Origin: Candidatus Eiseniibacteriota bacterium | Lineage (GTDB): Bacteria > Joyebacterota > Joyebacteria > Joyebacterales > Joyebacteraceae | NCBI GenBank assembly: GCA_030595835.1 | Contig: JAUVLG010000019.1 | Coordinates: forward strand, 1 to 38,221 | Direction: 5' to 3' | DNA length: 38,221 nucleotides | In this document: positions 1 to 7,563 of the stretch, piece by piece | How positions within the stretch are numbered: the stretch's first letter is position 1 | Layout of the letters: the number at the start of each line of letters is the position of its first letter | Notes under the pieces: generated by a model | Database searches by the model: none | Told to the model about the DNA's origin: nothing | What the model saw: the letters and a program-made list of their open reading frames with translations, nothing else | Position numbers and translations under genes: made by a program

Positions 1-4
1 CGGC

Positions 5-79
5 GGGCCCATAGCTCAGCGGTAGAGCAGCGGACTCATAATCCGTAGGTCCTTGGTTCGAATCCGAGTGGGCCCACCA
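5..79 (+). tRNA. tRNA-Met (anticodon CAT), probably elongator
   Basis: The sequence folds as a full cloverleaf. The 7-bp acceptor stem pairs 5-11 with 69-75. The D-arm contains AGCTCAGCGGTAGAGCA. The anticodon loop is CTCATAA, giving anticodon CAT, and the T-loop is TTCGAAT. The 3' CCA is encoded at 77-79. The G1-C72 acceptor pair and the absence of the three G-C pairs of initiator anticodon stems argue against initiator tRNA. A tRNA-Ile read through lysidine modification of CAT cannot be excluded by eye. Confidence 0.93.
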
Positions 80-96
80 AGAATACCAGGCCATGG

Positions 97-173
97 GGGC
101 GATTAGCTCAGTTGGTTAGAGTGCCGGTCTCACATACCGGAAGTCACTGGTTCAAATCCAGTATCGCCCACCA
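97..173 (+). tRNA. tRNA-Val (anticodon CAC)
   Basis: A complete cloverleaf lies 17 nt after the first tRNA, so the two are probably co-transcribed. The acceptor stem pairs 97-103 with 163-169. The anticodon stem CCGGT/ACCGG encloses loop CTCACAT, giving anticodon CAC, which reads GTG valine codons. The T-loop is TTCAAAT and CCA is encoded at 171-173. The 214 nt that follow, up to the next gene, hold no gene I can support. Confidence 0.95.
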
Positions 174-387
174 TACTCGGGAACAGATCAGAATGTGTCC
201 GTCGCGAACTCCTGCTCCCGGCGCGAGCGGCAGGAATGGGAGTCCGCGTGCAGCATCGCGTCTGCAGGCGCGTCAACAGAGTGGTATCGTGCGGAAGCCC
301 GCAGGTCGACGCAGGTGTGCCCGACCGGGCGCGCCTGTTGTTTGCGTCCACCCGCGGCCGTGGGCATCGTCTCTTTAGGGGGAACTA

Positions 388-1107
388 GTGCTTGAGCAAC
401 TTGAGCTTCTGCTCGAGCTTCAGAAGAAGGACATCGATCTCGCCGATATGTTGAGGCAGGGCGAGCTGCTTCCCGTTCGCATCGACGAGTTGGAGAGCGA
501 GCGAGAGCGCGTCCGGGCCGCTCATCAGGTGAAGGAACTCGCGCTGGCTGAGGCGAGGAAAGAGCGCCAGCACGAGGAGAGTGAGCTTGAGGACGCCACG
601 GTGCGGATCAACGACCTCAAGGCCAAGCAGCTTCTCATCAAGACCAACGCGGAATACGCGGCCCTCACTCACGAGATAGCGTTCGCCCAGCAGAGCATCT
701 CGGATCTCGAGGACGGCATCCTCAAACTGCTTGAGGAGACAGAGGAGCTGGCGGCGGATCTGGAGCAGGCCGGTACCGATCTGGCCGAAGTTGAGCGCGG
801 CATTGATGAGAACGTGAGCGAGCTCCGTGCAAGGCTCGACGAGTTGAACGACAAGGTGGTCGTCAAGGAGGACGAACGGCAGCGGATAGCGATGCGGGTC
901 GACGCGCCGCTGCTCAGGCGGTACGAGGGCATCTTCAGGAGCAAGGGCGACTGCGCGCTGGCGTGTGTGGAGAATGGCGCGTGCTCCGGGTGCTACATGA
1001 GCCTGCCTGCTCAGACCATCATCGAGGTCAAGCGGACCACCGGTTTCAAAGAGTGCGACAGCTGTGGACGGATCCTCTACTGGCGGCGGGAGACGGACGG
1101 TGGGTAG
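388..1107 (+). CDS. CdsZ-like coiled-coil protein with C-terminal zinc ribbon (DUF164 family)
   Basis: This 239-residue protein starts at GTG 388 behind the SD-like AGGGGGA at 377-383. Residues 1 to about 180 are Glu/Lys/Leu-rich and read as a long antiparallel coiled coil. The C-terminus carries a four-cysteine zinc ribbon: C199-x2-C202 and C223-x2-C226, with two further cysteines at 189 and 193. This layout (helical hairpin plus zinc ribbon) matches the C4-type zinc-ribbon family known as DUF164 or CdsZ. Its molecular role is not firmly established; a nucleic-acid or protein-scaffold role is plausible. Its reading frame overlaps the start of the RNase HI gene by 8 nt, so the two are probably translationally coupled. 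In mycobacteria a homologue also sits next to an RNase HI gene, which supports a conserved link. Confidence 0.85.
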   Translation: MLEQLELLLELQKKDIDLADMLRQGELLPVRIDELESERERVRAAHQVKELALAEARKERQHEESELEDATVRINDLKAKQLLIKTNAEYAALTHEIAFAQQSISDLEDGILKLLEETEELAADLEQAGTDLAEVERGIDENVSELRARLDELNDKVVVKEDERQRIAMRVDAPLLRRYEGIFRSKGDCALACVENGACSGCYMSLPAQTIIEVKRTTGFKECDSCGRILYWRRETDGG

Positions 1108-1723
1108 GAGAGAAGAGGGTTTCATCAGGGCGATCGCAGCTGGACGCACGCTGCAGGAGGCGGCCCACGACGTTGGTCTTCCCGAGGAGCGGGCAGCGGC
1201 CTTCCTCGAGAGCGTGGCCGTATTCGCGGGCTCGGTTACCGCGCCGATGGAGTTCGGTCTTCCCGAGGCCGTCGCCTCCGATTCCGGAGCCGGCGACGTC
1301 GCGGCATCTCGGCAATCGTACGCCGAGGTTGTCATATATACGGATGGCGCATCCAAGGGGAATCCCGGCCCGTCGGGGGCAGGCGGAGTCATACTGACTC
1401 CTGACGGTGAGACCATCGAGGAGTTCCGCGAGCACCTCGGACGGACGACGAACAACGTGGCTGAGTACGAGGCCGTGAGAATCGGACTCGCGAGGGCTCT
1501 GGCCCTGGGTGCACGGCGCGTCACCGTGCGGCTCGACAGCGAGCTCGTCTCGAATCAGCTCACCGGGCGCTACAGAGTCAAGGACACGAAGCTCATAGAT
1601 CGGTACCTCGAGGTCGGACAGCTGCTCTCCCGTCTGGATTCGGTGAGGTTCGAGACCATACCGAGGGAGAAGAACACCAGGGCCGACAAGCTGGCGCAGA
1701 TCGGCGCTCGGATGGGACGCTGA
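1100..1723 (+). CDS. Ribonuclease HI-like protein with an N-terminal helical extension
   Basis: RNase HI cleaves the RNA strand of RNA-DNA hybrids. The core begins near residue 75 and carries the expected four acidic metal ligands: D82 in YTDGASKGNPG, E122 in NNVAEYEA, D146 in RLDSE and D196 near the C-terminus (TRADKLA). The preferred start is GTG 1100, preceded by a GGGAGA-type SD and overlapping the upstream stop by 8 nt; it gives 207 residues. An in-frame ATG at 1064 lies deeper inside the upstream gene. The first ~50 residues are not part of the RNase H fold. They contain a segment (GRTLQEAAHDVGLPEERA) that looks like a small helix-turn-helix. The upstream zinc-ribbon gene and downstream RNase P RNA make this a small RNA-metabolism cluster. 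Confidence 0.9.
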   Translation: MGRREEGFIRAIAAGRTLQEAAHDVGLPEERAAAFLESVAVFAGSVTAPMEFGLPEAVASDSGAGDVAASRQSYAEVVIYTDGASKGNPGPSGAGGVILTPDGETIEEFREHLGRTTNNVAEYEAVRIGLARALALGARRVTVRLDSELVSNQLTGRYRVKDTKLIDRYLEVGQLLSRLDSVRFETIPREKNTRADKLAQIGARMGR

Positions 1724-1731
1724 TCCCATCC
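1710..1731 (+). terminator. Hairpin over the RNase HI stop codon, possible terminator
   Basis: There is a perfect 8-bp inverted repeat: GGATGGGA at 1710-1717 pairs with TCCCATCC at 1724-1731. The 6-nt loop ends with the RNase HI stop codon (TGA 1721-1723). No T-run follows, so intrinsic termination is uncertain; the structure could instead protect the 3' end of the mRNA. It lies about 80 nt before the RNase P RNA. Confidence 0.4.
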
Positions 1732-1812
1732 CGGAGGGCGCAGGGGCCCGCGCAGTTCCGGGGACGCACTCGCGACCCCGACGGCGCGCGGTCCAGAGGT
1801 GTGCAGAGATCG

Positions 1813-2193
1813 GACGGAGTAGACCAGGCGGTCGCGGGTGGCCCACGGGCTCACCTGAGGAAAGTCCGAGCTCCACAGGGCAGGGTGCTGGGTAACTCCC
1901 AGTGGGAGCGATCCTAAGGAAAGTGCCACAGAGAGGGAAACCGCCTAAGGTCCCCGGCAACGGGGTCCCGGCAAGGGTGAAAAGGTGAGGTAAGAGCTCA
2001 CCAGTGTTCCCGGTGACGGGAGCAGCTTGGTAAACCCCACCCGGAGCGAGATCAAATAGGAGAGGAGAAGCTGCCCGCTTCGCTACAACTCTCGGGTAGG
2101 TCGCATGAGGCGTCGGGTAATCGGCGTCCCAGATGAATGATCGCCGCGGAAGGTAACACTTCCGACAGAACTCGGCTTACGGTCTGCTCCGTC
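1813..2193 (+). ncRNA. rnpB: RNase P RNA, bacterial class A
   Basis: This is the catalytic RNA that matures tRNA 5' ends. The universally conserved segments appear in order: GAGGAAAGTCCGAGCTCC near 1857, ACAGGGCAGGGTGCTGGGTAA near 1875, the GAAACCGCC block near 1937, GGTAAGAGCTCACC near 1989, TTGGTAAACCCCA near 2027, and the 3' ACAGAACTCGGCTTACG near 2165. The ends are set by the P1 helix: 1813-1825 pairs with 2181-2193 with one G-U pair. The length of about 381 nt fits class A. No clear promoter is visible directly upstream. Confidence 0.95.
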
Positions 2194-2309
2194 TGTACTG
2201 TTTCCACCCCGGCCCTTTCCTCTCACGGCGCGCGCACGCTCCGGTCGGGATGGAAGCCCCGGCACTGATCGACGATATCGGCAGTCCCCACGCGGAAGAG
2301 GAGAGACGC

Positions 2310-4016
2310 TTGAAGCGCCGATGGAGACTTCCGGACGAGGACCAGCAGGCCCGAGCGATCGAACTCGCGACCGAGATGGACGTTCCGCGAGCGTTCGCGG
2401 CTGTGCTCGTCCGGCACGGGGTGACGAGCGCCGAGGAGGCGCACGCGTTTCTTCACCCTGACCGTGAGATCCTCAACGACCCGTTCCTGCTCCCCGACAT
2501 CGAGCCCGCACTCGAGCGCCTGAGACTGGCCGTCGACGAGAAGCAGAAGGTCTTCGTCTGCGGCGACTACGACGTTGACGGCATAACCTCCGTCGTAGTG
2601 GTCAAACGGTGCCTCGAGGCCGCCGGACTCGACGTCGGTTTCTACATCCCAAACAGACTTACGGACGGCTACGGGCTCTCTGAGAATGGAGTTCGGATTG
2701 CGCGTGATAGCGGTGTCAAGCTGATCGTGACGGTCGACAGCGGTGTGACGGGACACGCGGAGATCGCTCTGGCGAAGAGCTTCGGGATCGACGTCATCGT
2801 CACCGATCATCACGAACCTCAGGACGAGCTGCCGGATGCTGTCGCCGTCGTAGACCCCAAGAGGAAAGACTCCAAGTACCCGTACCCGCACCTGGCCGGT
2901 GTGGGCGTCGCGTACAAGGTCATGGCGGCGCTCGCGCGGGACTACCGCGACGTTGCTCACGCGATAGAGGAGATCATCGATCTGGTTGCCGTCGGGACCG
3001 TCGCCGACATCGTCCCGCTCGATTCCGAGAACCGCGTGCTGACCACGCTGGGGCTGGAACGGCTCAGGAGAACGAGCAACCTGGGGCTCAGGGCGCTGAT
3101 GGAAGTGGCCGGTGTGGAGCCCGCACGTGCGCAGGCCCCGCACATCGGATTCGCGCTGGGGCCCAGGCTGAACGCCGCCGGTCGACTGGGCGACGCCAGC
3201 ATCGGCGTCGAGCTGCTCACGACCGAGGACGAGGCCGTGGCCGCAGAGATCGCCAGGAAGCTGGATCTCGAGAACAAGAAGCGGCGGACTCTCGAGACCG
3301 GCGTGCTCGAGGACGCCACCAGGATCATCGAAGAGTCGGTCGATCTGTCGGCCTGTCGTTCGATCGTGCTGTGGTCGTCCGGGTGGCACCCCGGCGTTAT
3401 CGGGATCGTCGCCTCGCGCATCGCCAAGCAGTACAACCGCCCGACGATCTTGCTGTCTGTGACCGACGGGGTGGGGAAGGGGTCGGGACGCAGCATCCCC
3501 GGTTTCGATCTCCACTCGGCGCTGGTTGAGTGCAAGAAGCACCTCACCAGCTTCGGGGGCCATCGGCACGCGGCGGGCGTCGCACTACCGGAGGAGCGAC
3601 TGCCGGCGTTTCGGGAATGCGTGGAGAGCGTCGTGTCGCGTACTCTGACGGCGGAGGATCTGGTTCCCGTCATCGACATCGACTCACTGGTCACGCTCGT
3701 CGAGTGTGACTTCAACCTCGTCGGGCACATGAAGAAGATGCGGCCGTTCGGCGCGGGTAATCCGGAGCCCATCTTCGGGACTCGCAACGTCAAGCTGATA
3801 GCGGCGAAATCGGTCGGCAACGGTCACCTCAAGCTCACCGTCGCGCAGGGCGACCGCGTCATGGACGCAATCGGCTTCGGCATGGCGAATCACCTGGACG
3901 AGCTCAGGGGCGGTGGCGGAATGATCACCCTCGCCTACGTGCTCGAGGAGAACACCTGGAGAGGGGTCACCGACCTGCAGTTGAGGCTCAAGGACGTTCA
4001 GCCGGAAGACTACTAG
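2310..4016 (+). CDS. recJ: Single-stranded-DNA-specific 5'-3' exonuclease RecJ
   Basis: RecJ degrades single-stranded DNA 5' to 3' in recombination and mismatch or base-excision repair. The DHH phosphoesterase motifs are intact: CGDYDVDGITS at residues 84-94, VDSG at 142-145 and TDHHEP at 165-170. They are followed by VDPKR and a HLAGVGVAYK segment. The DHHA1 region contains GRSIPGFDLHSAL and GGHRHAAG, and an OB-like C-terminal part follows. I prefer TTG 2310 as start: it follows GAGGAG at a good distance and opens with LKRRWRLPD, as RecJ proteins usually do, giving 568 residues. An in-frame ATG at 2250 would add 20 unconserved residues and lacks a clear SD. A short hairpin (CTAGCA 4013-4018 with TGCTAG 4025-4030) overlaps the stop codon. 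Confidence 0.93.
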   Translation: MKRRWRLPDEDQQARAIELATEMDVPRAFAAVLVRHGVTSAEEAHAFLHPDREILNDPFLLPDIEPALERLRLAVDEKQKVFVCGDYDVDGITSVVVVKRCLEAAGLDVGFYIPNRLTDGYGLSENGVRIARDSGVKLIVTVDSGVTGHAEIALAKSFGIDVIVTDHHEPQDELPDAVAVVDPKRKDSKYPYPHLAGVGVAYKVMAALARDYRDVAHAIEEIIDLVAVGTVADIVPLDSENRVLTTLGLERLRRTSNLGLRALMEVAGVEPARAQAPHIGFALGPRLNAAGRLGDASIGVELLTTEDEAVAAEIARKLDLENKKRRTLETGVLEDATRIIEESVDLSACRSIVLWSSGWHPGVIGIVASRIAKQYNRPTILLSVTDGVGKGSGRSIPGFDLHSALVECKKHLTSFGGHRHAAGVALPEERLPAFRECVESVVSRTLTAEDLVPVIDIDSLVTLVECDFNLVGHMKKMRPFGAGNPEPIFGTRNVKLIAAKSVGNGHLKLTVAQGDRVMDAIGFGMANHLDELRGGGGMITLAYVLEENTWRGVTDLQLRLKDVQPEDY

Positions 4017-4075
4017 CAGACAGGTGCTAGGTCCCCTTTGTGTCCGCACGCGGTTGTTGAGACCCACACCAGCCC

Positions 4076-6205
4076 ATGACAGATTCTGAATTCGCAGAAA
4101 GGGTTCTCGAACTGGACCCCAGGTTGGATGCCAACCTCGTCGCGCGAGCGCATAGTGTCGCCGCCCGCGCACACGAGGGGCAGACCCGCAGGTCCGGCGA
4201 CCCCTATCTTGTCCACGCCGAGATGGCGGCGGAGATCCTCGCCCAGCTCCAGCTCGATTCGGCCACCGTCGTGGCGGGGCTTCTCCATGATGTGGTCGAG
4301 GAGAGCGACATCGACCTCGACAGCATCATGGAGGAGTTCGGCGAGGAGATAGCCGAGCTCGTCGACGGCGTCACGAAGATCACCGGCCTCAAGTTCGAGA
4401 GCAAGGAGCGGGAGCAGGCGGAGAACTTCCGGAAGATGCTCCTGTCCGTGATCAAGGACGTCCGCGTTATCCTCATCAAGCTGGCCGATCGTCTCCACAA
4501 CATGAGAACCATCTCCCACCTGACGCCCGCGCAGATCGAGCGCATCTCACGCGAGACGCGCGAGATCTATGCTCCGCTCGCCGGGAGGTTCGGCATGGCG
4601 AGGATCCAGCGTGAGCTGGAGGATCTCGCTTTCAAGTGGCTCGATCCCGATGCTCACAAGAAACTGGAGAGCGCTCTCTCCGCCGGCCGCCTGGAGCGGG
4701 ACGCCTACATCGAGCAGATATCGCGGCCGATACGGGAGACGCTGGAGCGCGAGGGTGTGGTCGCGAGGATCTTCGGCCGGTCGAAGCACCTCTACAGCAT
4801 TCACAAGAAGATGCTGGCCCAGGACAAGAGGGTCGACGAGATCTACGACCTCGTGGCGATGCGGATCATCACGTCCACCGTCGGTGAGTGCTACCGCTCG
4901 CTCGGAGCGGTCCACACGCTCTACACGCCGATCCACGACCGCATCAAGGACTTCATCGCGACGCCGAAGCTCAACGGATACCGGGCGCTTCACACGACGG
5001 TCGTCGGTCCGCGTGGTCAGATGGTGGAGATTCAGATCCGCACCGAGGAGATGCACGAACAGGCGGAGATGGGGATTGCGGCCCACTGGACGTACAAGGA
5101 GGGCAGCCCGGTCGATGACGAGCTGAGGGAGAGCCTGGCGTGGGTCAGGCAGCTGCTCGAGGGGAACATCGATCTGACCGAGGCCGACGAGTTCCTCGAG
5201 TCGCTCAAGGTCGATCTCTACAGGGACGAGATATTCGTCTTCACGCCGAACGGAGACCTCAAGCATTTGCCCAAGGGCTCCACACCGATAGACTTCGCCT
5301 ACTCCATTCACTCGGACGTTGGCTATCATTGCGCGGGCGCTCGCGTGGACGGCAGGCTGGTCACACTGAAGCATCTGCTCGAGAGCGGGTCGACCGTGGA
5401 GGTCGTTACATCGGAGGCCGCACATCCCAGCAGGGACTGGCTTGGTCTCGTGGCGACGTCGCGGGCGCGCAGCAAGATCCGCCACTACTTGAGAGAGCAG
5501 GCAGACGGCGAAAGTATCATCCTCGGGCGCAGGATCATCGACAAGGAGCTCAAGAAGCTCGGCCCCGCCGCGAGCGCCGTGTCGCTCGATGACGTGGCAC
5601 AGAGCTTTGGGCTTGACGGCACTCAGGATCTGGCCGCGGCCGTCGGGCGCGGCGACGTCGGTCTGGGTGAGCTCGGGCGGAGGCTGAGACCCGCGCCTCC
5701 CAAGCGGCCTGCGATCGTAGAGCGCTTCGCCAGGAAGGTGCGGCGCCCGGAGACCGGCGTGAAGATCAAGGGCATCGGTGACATCATGCTCAGCTTCGCC
5801 AAATGCTGTCAGCCCGTGCCGGGTGACCAGATAGTGGGGATCATCACGCGCGGCCGGGGCATATCGGTGCACAGGGTCGGCTGCCCGAATACGTTTGGAC
5901 CGACGATCGACGACGAGCACAAGATGTCCGTCGAGTGGGACGTCGGTGAGAGGCAGACGTTCCCCGCCGGCTTCGTCGTTCACGGCGATCTCACGAGCAG
6001 CTTTCTGGCCGATGTGTCGAGGGCGATAGCCGACCAGGGAGTTGAGGTCACCGGAGCGTCCATGGCCACCGAGGACGGCCAGGTGGTCGCCCGCTTCAGC
6101 GTGGTCGTGGGGAACCTCCACCGTCTGAAGAAGCTCATCCGGACCCTCAAGGGCCTCAAGGGCATCAAAGGCGTCGAGCGCCGGCGCTCGGTGCGGCGGT
6201 ACTGA
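4076..6205 (+). CDS. rel: Bifunctional (p)ppGpp synthetase/hydrolase (RelA/SpoT family)
   Basis: This is the stringent-response enzyme that makes and degrades (p)ppGpp. All domains of a long RSH protein are present in 709 residues. The N-terminal HD hydrolase domain has H71-D72 in LLHDVVEES and a later ADRLHNMRT motif. The synthetase domain carries YDLVAMRI, KLNGYRALHTT and the catalytic Glu at 318 in VEIQIRT. A TGS domain starts near residue 384 (DEIFVFTPNG). A Cys-Cys motif (FAKCCQPVPGD) follows, then a C-terminal ACT domain from about 632. Because the HD residues are kept, hydrolysis should be active, making this a Rel-type bifunctional enzyme and not a RelA-type synthetase. The ATG at 4076 has no convincing SD. 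About 120 nt separate it from dtd. Confidence 0.95.
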   Translation: MTDSEFAERVLELDPRLDANLVARAHSVAARAHEGQTRRSGDPYLVHAEMAAEILAQLQLDSATVVAGLLHDVVEESDIDLDSIMEEFGEEIAELVDGVTKITGLKFESKEREQAENFRKMLLSVIKDVRVILIKLADRLHNMRTISHLTPAQIERISRETREIYAPLAGRFGMARIQRELEDLAFKWLDPDAHKKLESALSAGRLERDAYIEQISRPIRETLEREGVVARIFGRSKHLYSIHKKMLAQDKRVDEIYDLVAMRIITSTVGECYRSLGAVHTLYTPIHDRIKDFIATPKLNGYRALHTTVVGPRGQMVEIQIRTEEMHEQAEMGIAAHWTYKEGSPVDDELRESLAWVRQLLEGNIDLTEADEFLESLKVDLYRDEIFVFTPNGDLKHLPKGSTPIDFAYSIHSDVGYHCAGARVDGRLVTLKHLLESGSTVEVVTSEAAHPSRDWLGLVATSRARSKIRHYLREQADGESIILGRRIIDKELKKLGPAASAVSLDDVAQSFGLDGTQDLAAAVGRGDVGLGELGRRLRPAPPKRPAIVERFARKVRRPETGVKIKGIGDIMLSFAKCCQPVPGDQIVGIITRGRGISVHRVGCPNTFGPTIDDEHKMSVEWDVGERQTFPAGFVVHGDLTSSFLADVSRAIADQGVEVTGASMATEDGQVVARFSVVVGNLHRLKKLIRTLKGLKGIKGVERRRSVRRY

Positions 6206-6327
6206 CGGTTGCCCGTGCGAGGGTCCGCCGCCTGCACTGAGAGACCGCTCTCACGTTTCGGCGGTGTGCCCCCGAAGGGACAGCGCGCAGAGGCGGCGCG
6301 CGGGTCGGCAACCAAGGAACGAAGGAC

Positions 6328-6804
6328 ATGAGAGCAGTGCTACAGAGAGTGGCGCACGGGCGCGTCACGGTCGACGGGCGAACCGTCGGCGAGATCCAGA
6401 GCGGACTGGTGGTTCTCTTGGGCGTCGCCGAGGGCGACACGGACGCCGAGGCTCGCTGGATGGCGGGCAAGATGGCTGCCCTTCGGATCTTCGAGGACGA
6501 TTCTGAGAAGATGAACCTCTCGGTCACCGACGTGGGCGGCGCCATCCTCCTGGTCTCGCAGTTCACCCTGCTGGCGTCCTGCAGAAAGGGACGCAGGCCC
6601 AGCTTCATCGGTGCAGCGCGGCCGGATGAGGGACAGAGGCTCTACGAGCGCGTCGCCGAGTTCCTTCGGGAGGGGGGGCTGACGGTCGCGACCGGCCGGT
6701 TCGGTAGTCGCATGGCGGTTTCCATGGAGAACGACGGTCCCGTGACCATCATCCTCGACACTGACGAAGGGGCGGCCGTGGGCGACCCCGGGGAGGTCTC
6801 TTGA
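6328..6804 (+). CDS. dtd: D-aminoacyl-tRNA deacylase
   Basis: Dtd hydrolyses D-amino acids, and mischarged glycine, from tRNA, acting as a chirality proofreader in the cytoplasm. The 158-residue length is close to the family size of about 145-150, with a short charged tail. Both active-site motifs are visible: SQFTL in the middle and the Gly-cisPro motif near the C-terminus, here NDGPVTIILDT. The N-terminus MRAVLQRV is typical. The stop overlaps the maf start codon (TTGA), so dtd and maf are translationally coupled. Confidence 0.95.
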   Translation: MRAVLQRVAHGRVTVDGRTVGEIQSGLVVLLGVAEGDTDAEARWMAGKMAALRIFEDDSEKMNLSVTDVGGAILLVSQFTLLASCRKGRRPSFIGAARPDEGQRLYERVAEFLREGGLTVATGRFGSRMAVSMENDGPVTIILDTDEGAAVGDPGEVS

Positions 6805-7409
6805 GCTGCGGTCTGATTGCGGACCTCATAGGTGAGCTGCCTCTGATCCTGGCTTCCAGCTCGCCTCGCAGGAGGCGCATACTCAAGGGTCTCGGCCTGG
6901 AGTTTGTCATCGAGCCTCCGGGGACGGATGAGAACACGGAGGACGGCGAGACTCCCGAGGATCACGTTGTCAGGCTGGCGGGCATGAAGGCCGCGGAGAT
7001 CGCTCGCCGCTACGCCGAGGGAACGGTTCTCGGTGCTGACACCATCGTTATCATTGACGGGGCCATGCTTGGGAAGCCGTCGGACCCGCCCGATGCGGTA
7101 CGGATGCTCAAGGCCATCAGCGGGAGGTGGCACGAGGTCCTGACCGGGCTCGCGGTCATTCGCTGCTCGGACGGAGTGACCGTGCGGGGTTTCGAGAGGA
7201 CTAAGGTCCTGGTCCGTGAGCTGTCGGACAGCGAGATAGACGGCTACGTCGCCGGCGGCGAGCCGATGGACAAAGCGGGATCCTACGCCATTCAGGAGTG
7301 CGGTGCGGCCGTCGTCTCGAGAGTCGACGGGTGTTTCTACAACGTCGTCGGGCTGCCCGTTGTTCGTTTGAGCCTGCTCTTGAAGGAACTGCGTGGCGAG
7401 GCCCGCTGA
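6801..7409 (+). CDS. maf: Maf-family nucleoside triphosphate pyrophosphatase
   Basis: Maf enzymes hydrolyse non-canonical or modified nucleoside triphosphates to monophosphates, keeping them out of nucleic acids. The 202-residue protein shows ASSSPRRRRIL near the N-terminus, TPEDHVVRLAGMKA, GADTIV with the catalytic Asp, and the GEPMDKAGSYAIQ segment. The start is TTG 6801, inside the dtd stop, with a GGGGAGG SD just upstream. The stop codon TGA (7407-7409) falls inside the first unit of an 18-bp tandem repeat. In the maf frame every later unit with an intact TGA offers another in-frame stop. Confidence 0.93.
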   Translation: MSCGLIADLIGELPLILASSSPRRRRILKGLGLEFVIEPPGTDENTEDGETPEDHVVRLAGMKAAEIARRYAEGTVLGADTIVIIDGAMLGKPSDPPDAVRMLKAISGRWHEVLTGLAVIRCSDGVTVRGFERTKVLVRELSDSEIDGYVAGGEPMDKAGSYAIQECGAAVVSRVDGCFYNVVGLPVVRLSLLLKELRGEAR

Positions 7410-7526
7410 TCCGGCTGGGCCCGCTGATCTGGCAGGACCCGCTGATTCGGCGAGGCCCGCTGATCCGGCTGGGCCCGCTGATCCGGCGAGGCCCGGTGAT
7501 CCGGCTGGGCCCGCTGATCCGGTGGA
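7401..7526 (+). repeat. Seven-unit 18-bp tandem repeat
   Basis: Seven consecutive 18-nt units start at 7401, 7419, 7437, 7455, 7473, 7491 and 7509. The consensus is GCCCGCTGATCCGGCTGG, with a few substitutions per unit and no length change. The array begins at the 3' end of maf, including its stop codon, and ends 38 nt before the mtnA ATG. Because 18 is a multiple of three, each frame keeps a constant pattern. The frame in phase with mtnA is open from GTG 7393 and would encode a Pro/Ala/Asp-rich hexapeptide repeat; the maf frame has a TGA in each unit. Confidence 0.93.
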
Positions 7527-7563
7527 CGAAGGACGGCGGGGCGAAACGCACCGCGGGGGAGAC

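Noticed and set aside
7401-7526. CRISPR array
   Set aside because: Units are 18 bp and directly adjacent with no spacers; it is a tandem repeat.
7393-7563. Long MtnA form carrying the Pro/Ala/Asp repeat
   Set aside because: GTG 7393 lies inside maf without an SD, while ATG 7564 gives the usual family length.
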